Position numbers and translations under genes: made by a program. From contig CAZAMT010000096.1 of NCBI GenBank assembly GCA_964486145.1, positions 1-13,516 on the forward strand: a stretch of 13,516 nucleotides of DNA, written 5' to 3'. The stretch comes from CAZAMT01 sp964486145 (lineage in GTDB: Bacteria; Bacteroidota; Bacteroidia; Bacteroidales; JAAAOM01). The notes beneath the pieces are model-generated. The model was not told the origin of the DNA. It searched no databases and saw only the letters and a program-made list of their open reading frames with translations. Each line of letters begins with the position of its first letter. Within the stretch, counting starts at the first letter, position 1. Below, piece after piece: positions 1 through 7,318 of this stretch.

Positions 1-17
1 GCTGTTCCCCTATAGAG

Positions 18-39
18 CCTGTCCCGATGAAAATCGGGA
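18..39. repeat. Palindromic repeat, copy 1 (CCCGAT/ATCGGG hairpin)
   Basis: TCCCGAT (22-28) and ATCGGGA (33-39) form a perfect 7-bp stem around a GAAA tetraloop. On the minus strand the stem is followed by CAGGC. Two other palindromes in the window, at 1382-1401 and 13003-13023, have the same plan: a CCCG...CGGG stem followed by CAGG. This suggests a dispersed REP-like intergenic element. It is unlikely to be a terminator because no T-run adjoins it on either strand. Confidence 0.5.
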
Positions 40-113
40 GGTTACGGGTAAAAACAACAAAAATCAGCAGTTTGAAGGCTTTTTAGACCAAACCCATATA
101 TAGAAAAAATCAT

Positions 114-145
114 AAAAAACCCTGCATAGTTTCGCAGGGTTTTTT
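114..145 (-). terminator. Rho-independent terminator of rpoD
   Basis: A perfect 12-bp inverted repeat (114-125 with 134-145) encloses an 8-base loop. Its core is CCCTGC/GCAGGG, flanked by A6 on one side and T6 on the other, so a U-tract follows the stem whichever strand is transcribed. It starts 17 bases past the rpoD stop codon and should end that transcript. It could also stop transcription entering from the left. Confidence 0.85.
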
Positions 146-162
146 TATATCAACGTGAAAAA

Positions 163-1023
163 TTAACCTAAATAAGCTTTTAGCAACTTGTTCCTCGAAC
201 TGTGCCGCAGACGTTTAATTGCCTTTTCTTTGATCTGTCTCGTTCTTTCACGGGAAATACCAATTTCCTTTCCAATTTCTTCAAGTGACTTTTGTTTTTT
301 CCCGATACCATAGAAAGCCCTGATAACCTGTCTTTCCTTCTCTGACAATGTATTCAGTGTACGCTCAATTTCCTTGGTTAAAGATTCATTTATCAAGGTA
401 TTATCGGCTTTGGGCGCTTCATTATTTTCAAGAACATCAAGTAAACTGTTGTCTTCTCCATCCTGGAACGGAGCATCCACTGAAAGGTGTCTGCCTGAAA
501 GTTTGATGGTGCTGGCCACTTTCTCTTCATCCAAATCGAGGGCTTCAGCAACTTCATCCGGTGTAGGTTCACGTTCACGTTCCTGTTCCAGTTCAACAAA
601 TGTTTTATGAATTTTATTTAGAGCACCAATTTTATTTAATGGTAAACGTACAATCCTTGATTGTTCAGCAAGCGCCTGCAGAATACACTGCCGTATCCAC
701 CAAACAGCATAGGAAATAAATTTAAATCCTTTGGTTTCATCAAACTTTTTCGCTGCCTTGATAAGACCCAGGTTTCCCTCATTTATTAAATCAGGTAAAC
801 TCAATCCCTGATGCTGATATTGCTTAGCAACTGACACCACAAATCGAAGATTGGCGCGTGTCAGTTTTTCTAATGCGCGCTGGTCACCCTTTTTAATACG
901 CTGCGCAAGTTCAACCTCCTCTTCAGGAGTAATCAACTCTTCTTTACTGATATCATGAAGATACTTTTCTAAAGAATCGCTGTTCCTGTTGGTAATCGAC
1001 TTGGTAATCTTAAGTTGTCTCAT
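163..1023 (-). CDS. rpoD: RNA polymerase primary sigma factor RpoD/SigA
   Basis: A 286-residue sigma-70 family protein that directs core RNA polymerase to housekeeping promoters. Region 1.2 lies near residues 16-50. Region 2 spans about 55-125 and includes DLINEGNLGLIKAAKKFD and the aromatic-rich FISYAVWWIRQ segment that melts the -10 region. Region 3 follows (about 130-200). Region 4 ends in a helix-turn-helix near 243-270, with the typical ISRERTRQIKEKAIKRLR core. There is no region 1.1; this and the length of about 287 residues match the primary sigma factor of Bacteroidota, which reads TTTG/TAnnTTTG promoters rather than the E. coli type. The gene stands alone, with its own terminator downstream. 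The start is supported by the MRQLKITKSIT N-terminus usual in this phylum and by purine-rich AGGAG repeats just upstream. Confidence 0.97.
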   Translation of the reverse strand: MRQLKITKSITNRNSDSLEKYLHDISKEELITPEEEVELAQRIKKGDQRALEKLTRANLRFVVSVAKQYQHQGLSLPDLINEGNLGLIKAAKKFDETKGFKFISYAVWWIRQCILQALAEQSRIVRLPLNKIGALNKIHKTFVELEQEREREPTPDEVAEALDLDEEKVASTIKLSGRHLSVDAPFQDGEDNSLLDVLENNEAPKADNTLINESLTKEIERTLNTLSEKERQVIRAFYGIGKKQKSLEEIGKEIGISRERTRQIKEKAIKRLRHSSRNKLLKAYLG

Positions 1024-1040
1024 CTCCTGTTGTCTCCTGT
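1023..1040 (-). promoter_or_regulatory. Tandem Shine-Dalgarno-like repeat before rpoD
   Basis: Read on the minus strand, CAGGAGA occurs twice with a 10-base period, at 1033-1039 and 1023-1029. The distal AGGAG lies 10 bases before the ATG, a usable ribosome-binding distance; the proximal one abuts the ATG and is too close. Shine-Dalgarno sites are uncommon in Bacteroidota, and the other starts in this window have A/T-rich leaders without them. Confidence 0.4.
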
Positions 1041-1479
1041 ATTACTGATAAACTAATGCTGTGAAGCAAATTACGTTGTTGTCATAATTGGAACAATAGC
1101 TGTTCATTATTGTTCTAAAATCTCTGTCATTTGTAAAACGTGTAAAATCCGTACAAAATTATAAATAAGATTGATTACTATTAAATTTTTTAACAATTTT
1201 TTTGATCTTTTATGTGCAATTAAAAATGTGATTCTTTAATTTTGGCATTTTTTAAAAACCAGCAGTTGATTTTTACTCATCTTTGAAATATAAACACTCC
1301 AAACAAACAACGGGTTGTTATTTCTGTTTAAAACTTATTTCACACAAAGTCGCTAAAATGCAAAGAGCTTTTAAGCATGATTCCCGCTTTGGCGGGACAG
1401 GTTGTGCGTGTCCAAAGCTTATTCATGGATGTTTTATTTTAGTATTCTTTCATTACTTTCGTGCAGAATATTGAAAAGA
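1024..1479. other. 456-base divergent intergenic region rpoD / EamA gene
   Basis: This strongly A/T-rich spacer must hold the promoters of both divergent genes. A TAATTTTG at 1237-1244 (plus) and a CAAAATTA at 1154-1161 (TAATTTTG on the minus strand) both match the Bacteroidota -7 element TAnnTTTG, but neither has a clear TTTG 17-21 bases upstream. Near 1341-1371 there is a run of short AAAG-containing words (CACAAAGTCGC, ATGCAAAGAGC), followed by the palindrome at 1382-1401. No convincing gene lies in it. The open frames crossing 1283-1474 run through the palindrome and resemble no known protein. Confidence 0.5.
1382..1401. repeat. Palindromic repeat, copy 2 (TCCCGC/GCGGGA hairpin)
   Basis: TCCCGC (1382-1387) and GCGGGA (1392-1397) pair perfectly around a TTTG loop, followed by CAGG (1398-1401). 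The architecture matches copy 1 read on its minus strand and the element at 13003. It sits about 80 bases before the EamA start codon, so it could lie in that mRNA leader. Confidence 0.5.
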
Positions 1480-2373
1480 ATGACAAAAAAGGAAGTTGGA
1501 GTTTACACCGGTTTGTTTTTCACAATGTTGTTTTGGGGCCTCTCATTTGTGTGGTATAAACAGGTGTTTATCTATTATGGTCCAATAACGACAATTCTTT
1601 TAAGACTTATTATATCAACCTTGTTTCTATGGATATTTGCATTTGCATTGAAGGAGGTGAAGGGGCTGAGCCGCAATAGTTTTTTTAAGCTTATGTTAAC
1701 GGCATTTTTTCAACCATTTTTATATTTTTTTGGTGAGAGCCAGGGCGTTAACCTCGTATCTTCCACATTATCATCTGTAATTATTGCAACAATACCCGTT
1801 TTTACTGCCACCGTAGGGATAATATTTCTGAAAGAAAAACTGAAACCTTTAAATATTATCGGCTTCACAGTATCACTCACTGGAGTATTTATGCTCATTC
1901 TCAACAAGAATTTCACCCTCGATGCACCACTCAACGGACTTGCTTTTTTGTTCCTTGCTGTTTTGGCCGCGGTAGGTTATTCGCTCATGATCCGAAATCT
2001 GTCATTGAGTCATTCTCCTTTTATGATCGTTACTTACCAAAACCTTTTCGGTATTTTCTATTTTCTGCCTTTCTTTATTTTATGGGAATACAACGATTTC
2101 AAACAGGTTGGTATTGTGAGTGAAGCCATGGTTCCAATGCTTCAACTGGCTGTTTTTGCTTCAACACTTGCTTTTATTTTTTTTACTTACGGTGTAAAAC
2201 ATATTGGTGTGGCAAAGGCAAGTATATTCACCAATCTCATTCCTGTGGTAACAGCGGTATCAGCATTTTTTATTATCAAGGAGCCGATTTTTATCAAAGA
2301 GTTACTTGGAATTGCTATTGTAATCACCGGACTGTTTATATCACAGGTCAGGCCCCGTAAAATACGCGTTTAA
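1480..2373 (+). CDS. EamA/DMT-superfamily transporter (RhaT/YdcZ-like permease)
   Basis: A 297-residue inner-membrane permease of the drug/metabolite transporter superfamily. About ten hydrophobic segments form two EamA repeats: roughly residues 8-140, with WGLSFVWYK in the first helix and a conserved PVFTATVGIIFLKEKL end, and 150-290, ending IPVVTAVSAFFIIKEPI. Both halves show the family's proline/glycine-rich helix and an E near the repeat end. Substrate cannot be read from sequence; relatives export amino acids, nucleotides or small metabolites. I chose the ATG at 1480, giving MTKKEVG. The in-frame TTG at 1402 would add 26 residues read through an adjacent palindrome and has no family support. 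The gene is probably co-transcribed with the cysteine-cluster gene one base downstream. Confidence 0.88.
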   Translation: MTKKEVGVYTGLFFTMLFWGLSFVWYKQVFIYYGPITTILLRLIISTLFLWIFAFALKEVKGLSRNSFFKLMLTAFFQPFLYFFGESQGVNLVSSTLSSVIIATIPVFTATVGIIFLKEKLKPLNIIGFTVSLTGVFMLILNKNFTLDAPLNGLAFLFLAVLAAVGYSLMIRNLSLSHSPFMIVTYQNLFGIFYFLPFFILWEYNDFKQVGIVSEAMVPMLQLAVFASTLAFIFFTYGVKHIGVAKASIFTNLIPVVTAVSAFFIIKEPIFIKELLGIAIVITGLFISQVRPRKIRV

Positions 2374-2374
2374 A

Positions 2375-2887
2375 ATGAAACAGTCGCACTTTATTAACAG
2401 CTTGCTACAACAAGCAACAAGTGAAAAGAAAACGATTAAGAAGATCATAAAAGTCCTGAAAGGAAAAACAAAAAATGACCTGGACACAGCTTTTTCCATT
2501 GAACATCAGAACGTTTTTGAGAACAGTATTGATTGTCTGGAATGTGCCAATTGCTGCAAATCACTTGGCCCCAGGTTAACCGATAAAGACATTGGCCGCT
2601 TGTCGAAGTACCTGGGAATGAAACCATCCGAATATACATCAACGTACCTGAAAGTTGACGAAGATGGTGACTACGTATTGCGGGAAATGCCCTGCCCTTT
2701 TTTAAACGATGATCATTATTGCCAGGTATACGAGGTCAGGCCAAAGGCATGCAGGGAATATCCGCATACCAACAGAAAGAAAATGCACCAGATTCTTGAC
2801 ATTACTGAAAAGAATGCCAGGCAATGCCCCGCGGTCTACCTTATTTTAAAATCACTGGCGCAGGAATTAAAATTAAATATAAAATAA
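2375..2887 (+). CDS. YkgJ-family cysteine-cluster protein (probable metal/Fe-S binder)
   Basis: A 170-residue soluble protein of the YkgJ/CxxCxxCC zinc- or iron-chelating family. The signature CLECANCC lies at residues 54-61 (Cys54, 57, 60, 61). Further cysteines follow at 107 (MPCPF), 116 (YCQVY), 126 (RPKACREYP) and 151 (QCP), the spacing expected of this family. The N-terminal 50 residues are lysine-rich and probably helical. The molecular function of the family is not established; the eight cysteines suggest a bound metal or Fe-S centre. The ATG falls one base after the stop of the EamA gene, so the two are very likely translationally coupled. It converges on the lipid kinase gene with only 14 bases between them. 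Confidence 0.85.
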   Translation: MKQSHFINSLLQQATSEKKTIKKIIKVLKGKTKNDLDTAFSIEHQNVFENSIDCLECANCCKSLGPRLTDKDIGRLSKYLGMKPSEYTSTYLKVDEDGDYVLREMPCPFLNDDHYCQVYEVRPKACREYPHTNRKKMHQILDITEKNARQCPAVYLILKSLAQELKLNIK

Positions 2888-2901
2888 ATAGAAAAGGTTT
2901 T

Positions 2902-3819
2902 TTATCCCTTTGTTTCATTTAAAACACCCACATCATGGTTTACAATAACTTTTAAACCGCTATGAACCACGGAAACTCTAATTTTTTTGTCCATTTTTAT
3001 AGGTTCACCGTCATAATGCACCGGACCTTTTTTCTTTCTTTTGACAATGATTTCCTTTCCCCTCTTAATATCAAGATAAGGACTTTGATCCAGGGTTCGC
3101 TTGAACAATCTTACACCAAGGCCAATAACCCTGTTTTTTGGGAAAGGTCGTAAAACGCATACATCCAGCAAGCCATCATCAATAACGGCATCTGGCGAAA
3201 TAAAGGCGTTATTTCCATATTGAGATGCATTGGCAATGGTTACCAGGAACGCGCGTTCTTTTAGTTTTTGGCCATCAATGGTAATTTTATATTTTTTGGA
3301 TTTGTATGAAAAAAATTCTTCAATAACAGCCTTGAAATAACTGTAAAATCCTCTTTCACTCTTTTTTGCAAATTTATGACCTATTTTAGCATCAAAACCT
3401 AAACCGGCAGTACAGAAAAATGCCTTCCCGTTGATCAATCCGTAATCAATTTCTTGAATTTTCTGTTTATTAATAATTTCAATTGCATCAGTGGTTCGTA
3501 ATGGAATGTTCAGGTGCCTGGCCAACCCGTTGCCTGACCCCATTGGAATGATTCCCAATGCAATTTTTGATTTTATCAATGCGCTGCCAACCTCATTTAC
3601 CGTTCCATCGCCACCTCCGGCAACAACAATATCAAATTTCTTTTTTAGAGCGTTCCGGGCCAGTTCAAATGCATGACCGGCATATTCTGTGAAAATTAGT
3701 TTTATATCAAACGTTTCGTTATTTACACACTCGTAAATTTTTGAGGCAATGTCTTTCTTGCGACGTGTTCCCGATACGGGATTAATGATAAATAAAATTT
3801 TTAATTTACTTTTTTCCAA
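2902..3819 (-). CDS. Diacylglycerol kinase-family lipid kinase (YegS/DgkB-like)
   Basis: A 305-residue enzyme of the DAGK catalytic-domain family, which phosphorylates lipid alcohols such as diacylglycerol with ATP at the membrane. The N-terminal domain carries NPVSG at residues 13-17, the nucleotide-binding GGGDGTVNE at 68-76, and an IPMGSGNGLARHL segment near 95-107, a variant of the usual GTxND motif. The C-terminal beta-sandwich carries DYGLINGKAFFCTAGLGFDA (about 125-144) and a late HYDGEP motif (about 270), all family hallmarks. No membrane segment is evident. The exact lipid substrate is not predictable. The gene is monocistronic, divergent from the outer-membrane/porQ cluster, and has a TATTTTTG -7-like element 20 bases upstream of its ATG. 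Confidence 0.92.
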   Translation of the reverse strand: MEKSKLKILFIINPVSGTRRKKDIASKIYECVNNETFDIKLIFTEYAGHAFELARNALKKKFDIVVAGGGDGTVNEVGSALIKSKIALGIIPMGSGNGLARHLNIPLRTTDAIEIINKQKIQEIDYGLINGKAFFCTAGLGFDAKIGHKFAKKSERGFYSYFKAVIEEFFSYKSKKYKITIDGQKLKERAFLVTIANASQYGNNAFISPDAVIDDGLLDVCVLRPFPKNRVIGLGVRLFKRTLDQSPYLDIKRGKEIIVKRKKKGPVHYDGEPIKMDKKIRVSVVHSGLKVIVNHDVGVLNETKG

Positions 3820-3838
3820 TACTAAAATTTTTAAGCTG

Positions 3839-3846
3839 CAAAAATA
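3839..3846 (-). promoter_or_regulatory. Possible -7 element for the lipid kinase gene
   Basis: On the minus strand this reads TATTTTTG, a full match to the Bacteroidota TAnnTTTG -7 element, 20 bases before the start codon. No TTTG is seen at the expected distance upstream, so support rests on one element in A/T-rich DNA. Confidence 0.25.
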
Positions 3847-3933
3847 CAGGAATGTTTGTTAAATAAAAATCCTGTTGATTCACAACAATGGAGGCTTGTT
3901 GCTATTTTTTACGAAATTTGTGGTATAATTTTA

Positions 3934-3963
3934 GTTGCGAATAATAGTTTTGGTGTAATTTCG
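3934..3963 (+). promoter_or_regulatory. Possible promoter for the beta-barrel/porQ unit
   Basis: GTTG at 3934-3937 is followed after 18 bases by TAATTTCG (3956-3963), a one-mismatch match to TAnnTTTG. An alternative full -7 match, TAGTTTTG, lies at 3945-3952, but the nearest TTTG (3917-3920) is 24 bases away. Transcription would begin about 15-25 bases before the ATG at 3988. Confidence 0.3.
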
Positions 3964-3987
3964 TTTAATTATTAATTTAACCATTGT

Positions 3988-4593
3988 ATGATGAAGAAAG
4001 TAGTTATAACAATCTGTCTTTGTACTTTCATATTTAATGTTGCTCAATCGCAGGATAATTCACCACGCCTGCTTGATAATTATTTTCATGTAGGCTTTTT
4101 TCAATTCTTCACGGGCACCTTTTACTTGGGTTACGAACGTATGGTTAATGAAAAATCATCGTTGCTTTTAAGTGGTGGGGTTACCCTTGTCGACCAAAGC
4201 TATGAGGAAAGAATCGGTGGACAGGCGAACATTGAGTACCGTTTTTTTGCCCTGAAAGGTTCAAGCAATGATTTTTTTATTGATTTTGACGGTGTATATC
4301 TGGGACCCTACCTGAAATATAAAAATTTAAACGTTACCGATATTGATGAATATGCCAGTGGAGGACCGCTTGAAGAGAAGTATCATTTTGAAACTATTGG
4401 TGGTGGAGTGCTCGTGGGAATAAAACTTACGGTGACAGACCGGATATTTTTTGATTTCAATTTGGGTGGAGGAATTCAATATGAATTTAATGAAGATAAC
4501 ACCAGTGATAGTTACTGGAGTGGTGATATTTTTTCCCCGGGTTATACCGGAGTATTACCGGCAGGTAATTTTACATTTGGATTGAAGTTTTAA
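3988..4593 (+). CDS. Putative outer-membrane beta-barrel protein, function unknown
   Basis: A 201-residue exported protein. A Lys-Lys start, a hydrophobic core and AQSQ give a clear signal peptide of about 21-22 residues. The mature part shows alternating aromatic/polar strands (FYLGYERM, IEYRFFAL, YLGPYLKYKN, IFFDFNLGGGIQYEF) and ends in FTFGLKF, with the terminal phenylalanine typical of BamA-assembled barrels. The glycine-rich turns and overall size resemble small 8-stranded barrels of the DUF3575 kind, but I cannot assign a family with confidence. Two adjacent ATGs (3988, 3991) are possible starts; the choice does not matter for the mature protein. porQ begins 9 bases after its stop, so a shared mRNA and possibly a surface or secretion-related role are plausible. 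Confidence 0.7.
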   Translation: MMKKVVITICLCTFIFNVAQSQDNSPRLLDNYFHVGFFQFFTGTFYLGYERMVNEKSSLLLSGGVTLVDQSYEERIGGQANIEYRFFALKGSSNDFFIDFDGVYLGPYLKYKNLNVTDIDEYASGGPLEEKYHFETIGGGVLVGIKLTVTDRIFFDFNLGGGIQYEFNEDNTSDSYWSGDIFSPGYTGVLPAGNFTFGLKF

Positions 4594-4602
4594 ACAAAAA
4601 TA

Positions 4603-5664
4603 ATGAATAAATCTCCCGTTAAAATTGTTGGACTCTGCATTCTGCTTCTAAGTGTGATGTTCTCGATCTCTAAACATGCACAGGCTCAACTTGGCGGAAC
4701 AAGCACTTATTCATTTTTATCTTTACCCAATGCAGCCCGGGTTGCTTCCCTCGGAGGTAAATTGGTTTCGGTATATGATGATGATTTAAACCTTGCCTTT
4801 CAAAACCCGGCATTGCTTAACCCCGGCATGCACAATCATCTGACATTTAACTATGTGGGCTATTTTGCAGACACGAAATTCGGTTATGCCAGCTATGCCC
4901 GTAAAATCAAATCAGGAACTTTTGGAGCCGGTATTCATTACATCAATTATGGCGATTTCATCCAGGCAGATCCAACCGGTCAGATTACCGGAAATTTCAC
5001 AGCATCCGAATATGCATTAAACATTCTGTATTCACGTCCCTTGGATTCACTTTTAACCATTGGTGTGAATGTAAAACCGGTATATAATTCCCTTGAGAAA
5101 TACAGTTCGTTTGGAATGGCATTCGATCTTGGACTGTCGTATACCAACCGAAACCAATTGTTTAATGCATCCCTTGTTTTGCGAAATATCGGGACTCAAC
5201 TGGTCGTTTACTATAAAAATGCAGACAGAGAGCCATTACCTTTTGATATCCAGGTTGGTATCTCGCAAAAACTTGAACATGCTCCATTTCGATTATTTGC
5301 AACCGCTCATAACATTCAACGATTTGACCTTACATATGAAAAAGACGAAGAGGACGCTGACCTGACTTTTTTCAATGAAGGAACCGGAGAAAAAAGTAAC
5401 GTGGAGTTACTGGCTGACAAATTTATGCGCCATATGATTTTTGGTGCGGAATTTACACCTTTCAATAATTTCTACCTCCGGCTGGGTTATAATTATCAAC
5501 GAAGGCAAGAATTAAAAATTGATTCCCGAACAGCAATGGTAGGGTTTTCCTGGGGATTCGGAATCAAAATAAACCGGTTTCAACTGAGTTACGGCAGGGC
5601 AACTTATCACCTTGCAGGAGCATCCAGTCATTTCTCCGTTACAACCAACCTGAATGAATTCTAA
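4603..5664 (+). CDS. porQ: Type IX secretion system protein PorQ
   Basis: A 353-residue outer-membrane protein of the PorV/PorQ (FadL-like barrel) family. A signal peptide ends near AQAQ (about residue 29). The mature start carries the family signature SFLSLPNAARVASLGG (about 38-53), then the DDDLNLAFQNPALL motif. The rest is a series of amphipathic strands, ending in FSVTTNLNEF. PorQ is needed for type IX secretion in Porphyromonas gingivalis, the Bacteroidota pathway that moves C-terminal-domain proteins across the outer membrane. The assignment is supported by context: porQ followed by cmk and ispH is a recurrent arrangement in the phylum. No other T9SS gene lies in this window. The ATG at 4603 gives a well-formed signal peptide. 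Confidence 0.87.
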   Translation: MNKSPVKIVGLCILLLSVMFSISKHAQAQLGGTSTYSFLSLPNAARVASLGGKLVSVYDDDLNLAFQNPALLNPGMHNHLTFNYVGYFADTKFGYASYARKIKSGTFGAGIHYINYGDFIQADPTGQITGNFTASEYALNILYSRPLDSLLTIGVNVKPVYNSLEKYSSFGMAFDLGLSYTNRNQLFNASLVLRNIGTQLVVYYKNADREPLPFDIQVGISQKLEHAPFRLFATAHNIQRFDLTYEKDEEDADLTFFNEGTGEKSNVELLADKFMRHMIFGAEFTPFNNFYLRLGYNYQRRQELKIDSRTAMVGFSWGFGIKINRFQLSYGRATYHLAGASSHFSVTTNLNEF

Positions 5665-5701
5665 TACATACCCGATGTTCGCCATCCTTTGATATTATTT
5701 A

Positions 5702-5709
5702 TAAATTTG
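5702..5709 (+). promoter_or_regulatory. Possible -7 element upstream of cmk
   Basis: TAAATTTG matches TAnnTTTG and lies 37 bases before the cmk ATG. The nearest TTTG (5688-5691) is only 10 bases upstream, too close for the usual 17-21 spacing. cmk-ispH may have its own promoter here or may simply be read through from porQ, 82 bases away. Confidence 0.25.
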
Positions 5710-5746
5710 CGGTTTCATCTTTTAATTTCTAACAAGAAACCTGTTC

Positions 5747-6436
5747 ATGAAAAAAAATATGATCATTGCAATTGATGGGCATTCATCCTGCGGTAAAAGC
5801 ACATATGCAAAAAAAATTGCACATAAATACATTTTTCATTACGTTGATAGCGGTGCCATGTACAGGGCCACTACCCTGTTTGCTATTCGAAATAATCTGC
5901 TTCAGGATGGCCAGTTGTCAGAAGCAGGCATTGACAAAATACTTCATGGGGTAACCATTGATTTTAGAAAAAATCCAGATACAGGAAATGACGATACGTT
6001 TTTAAATGATGAGCGCGTTGAAACTAAAATACGGGGGTTGGAAGTTTCAAACCTGGTAAGTGAGGTAAGTAAAGTCAATCTTATCAGGAAAAAAATGGTT
6101 GCACTGCAACGAAAACTGGCTGAAAAGAAAAGCATTGTTATGGACGGAAGAGATATAGGAACGGTTGTTTTTCCTGATGCTGACATAAAGATTTTTTTGA
6201 CTGCACGCCCTACCGTAAGGGCACAACGAAGGTTTGATGAATTAAAAGCCAAAGGCATCCCAGCAAATTATGAAGAAGTGCTGGAGAATATTAAAAAAAG
6301 AGATTTTATAGATGAAAACAGAGATATTGCACCATTAAAAAAAGCCAGGGATGCAATCATACTGGATAACAGCAACATGACAGTCAACGATCAAATGAAA
6401 TGGTTCGCTGAAAATTTCGAAAAAACACTAACATGA
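5747..6436 (+). CDS. cmk: (d)CMP kinase (cytidylate kinase)
   Basis: A 229-residue cytosolic kinase that transfers phosphate from ATP to CMP or dCMP, recycling pyrimidine nucleotides for RNA, DNA and phospholipid synthesis. The P-loop GHSSCGKST is at residues 11-19. DSGAMYR (34-40) and DGRDIGTVVFPDAD (133-146) are the conserved CMP-binding and catalytic segments, and ARPTVRAQRR (153-162) supplies the arginines of the lid. The length of about 229 is usual for the bacterial Cmk family. The start at 5747 gives the common MKK-IIAIDG N-terminus; a second ATG four codons later is less likely. The stop overlaps the ispH start by four bases (ATGA), so translation is coupled. Confidence 0.96.
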   Translation: MKKNMIIAIDGHSSCGKSTYAKKIAHKYIFHYVDSGAMYRATTLFAIRNNLLQDGQLSEAGIDKILHGVTIDFRKNPDTGNDDTFLNDERVETKIRGLEVSNLVSEVSKVNLIRKKMVALQRKLAEKKSIVMDGRDIGTVVFPDADIKIFLTARPTVRAQRRFDELKAKGIPANYEEVLENIKKRDFIDENRDIAPLKKARDAIILDNSNMTVNDQMKWFAENFEKTLT

Positions 6437-7305
6437 ACATTGCGATTGACAACGATGCCGGATTTTGTTTCGGAGTAAAGAAAGCCGTTGGTAATGCAGA
6501 GACCTATCTTCATTCGCACGACAAATTGTTTTGTCTTGGCGACATTGTCCACAATGAGGTTGAAGTTGATCGTTTGCGGAAGCTTGGTCTAATTATTATT
6601 AACAGGGAACAATTCCATACACTGAAAAATGAAACAGTATTAATTCGTGCACATGGTGAACCTGGTGAAACGTATGAAACAGCTATAAGAAACAATATTA
6701 AACTCATTGATGCTACGTGCCCGCTTGTGTTGCGTCTGCAAAAAACAGTGAAAGAAGCAGGTCGTTGTTCTGAAAAAAAACCTCAGATTATCATCTATGG
6801 AAAATCGACACATCCTGAGGTGGTTGCGTTAAAGTCGCAGGCACCCGAACAGGTGATCGTGGTGAATGAAAACGGCGATTTAAACCAGGTAGATTTCACC
6901 AAACCCATAAAGCTGTTCTCACAAACTACCAAAGATAAAAATAAGCTGTTTGAACTTAAGCACGAAATTCAAAAGCGAATCAAGCATGCGGCAGGTCCTG
7001 GTCTTGAATTCAATGATACTATTTGCAAACAGGTACACAACCGGAATGACAGTCTGAAAGCATTTTGCTCAAAACACCAGGTTGTAATTTTTGTAGGTGG
7101 GTTAAGAAGTTCAAATGCCCGGGTATTGTATGACATTTGCAAATCTTCCAATCAAAGAAGTTATTTTGTTTCTAATGAGCAGGAAGTTCAGTCGGACTGG
7201 CTGAAAAATACTGATTCTGTTGGTATATCGGGTGCAACGTCCACGCCTCTGTGGCTTTTAGAAAAAGTAAAACAAAGAATACAAACCATGCTTCCCATCG
7301 ATTAA
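6433..7305 (+). CDS. ispH: 4-hydroxy-3-methylbut-2-enyl diphosphate reductase
   Basis: A 290-residue iron-sulfur enzyme catalysing the last step of the MEP isoprenoid pathway: reductive dehydration of HMBPP to IPP and DMAPP. The three cluster cysteines are Cys12 (AGFCFG), Cys96 (DATCP) and Cys198 (NDTICKQ), spaced as in the family. Substrate-binding residues are also present: His40 (VHNEV), His74 (RAHGEP), His127-Glu129 (THPEV), the SQTT segment near 164-167, Ser226-Ser227-Asn228 (RSSNA) and a late GATSTPLW. The segment after the third cysteine reads KQVHNRNDS where many homologues have a TxxRQ-type sequence, a mild variation common to Bacteroidota. The four-base overlap with cmk fixes the start. 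This implies MEP rather than mevalonate isoprenoid synthesis. Confidence 0.96.
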   Translation: MNIAIDNDAGFCFGVKKAVGNAETYLHSHDKLFCLGDIVHNEVEVDRLRKLGLIIINREQFHTLKNETVLIRAHGEPGETYETAIRNNIKLIDATCPLVLRLQKTVKEAGRCSEKKPQIIIYGKSTHPEVVALKSQAPEQVIVVNENGDLNQVDFTKPIKLFSQTTKDKNKLFELKHEIQKRIKHAAGPGLEFNDTICKQVHNRNDSLKAFCSKHQVVIFVGGLRSSNARVLYDICKSSNQRSYFVSNEQEVQSDWLKNTDSVGISGATSTPLWLLEKVKQRIQTMLPID

Positions 7306-7318
7306 ATGGTATAACATC

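Larger units (their letters stand above)
1..162. other. Left-edge intergenic segment
   Basis: No coding region is visible in the first 162 bases. The segment holds a GC-rich palindrome at 22-39 and the rpoD terminator at 114-145, each listed separately. A 13-base string, TTTTTAGACCAAA, at 80-92 recurs at 10019-10031 beyond pgi. Whatever gene lies to the left is outside the window. Confidence 0.6.

Noticed and set aside
1283..1474. A 63-residue open frame upstream of the EamA gene
   Set aside because: It runs through the palindrome at 1382-1401 and the AAAG-rich segment, has no recognisable domain and overlaps the transporter's leader.
1402..1479. An upstream TTG start for the EamA transporter
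   Set aside because: The extra 26 residues begin inside the palindrome's flank and are not family-like; the ATG at 1480 gives a normal N-terminus.
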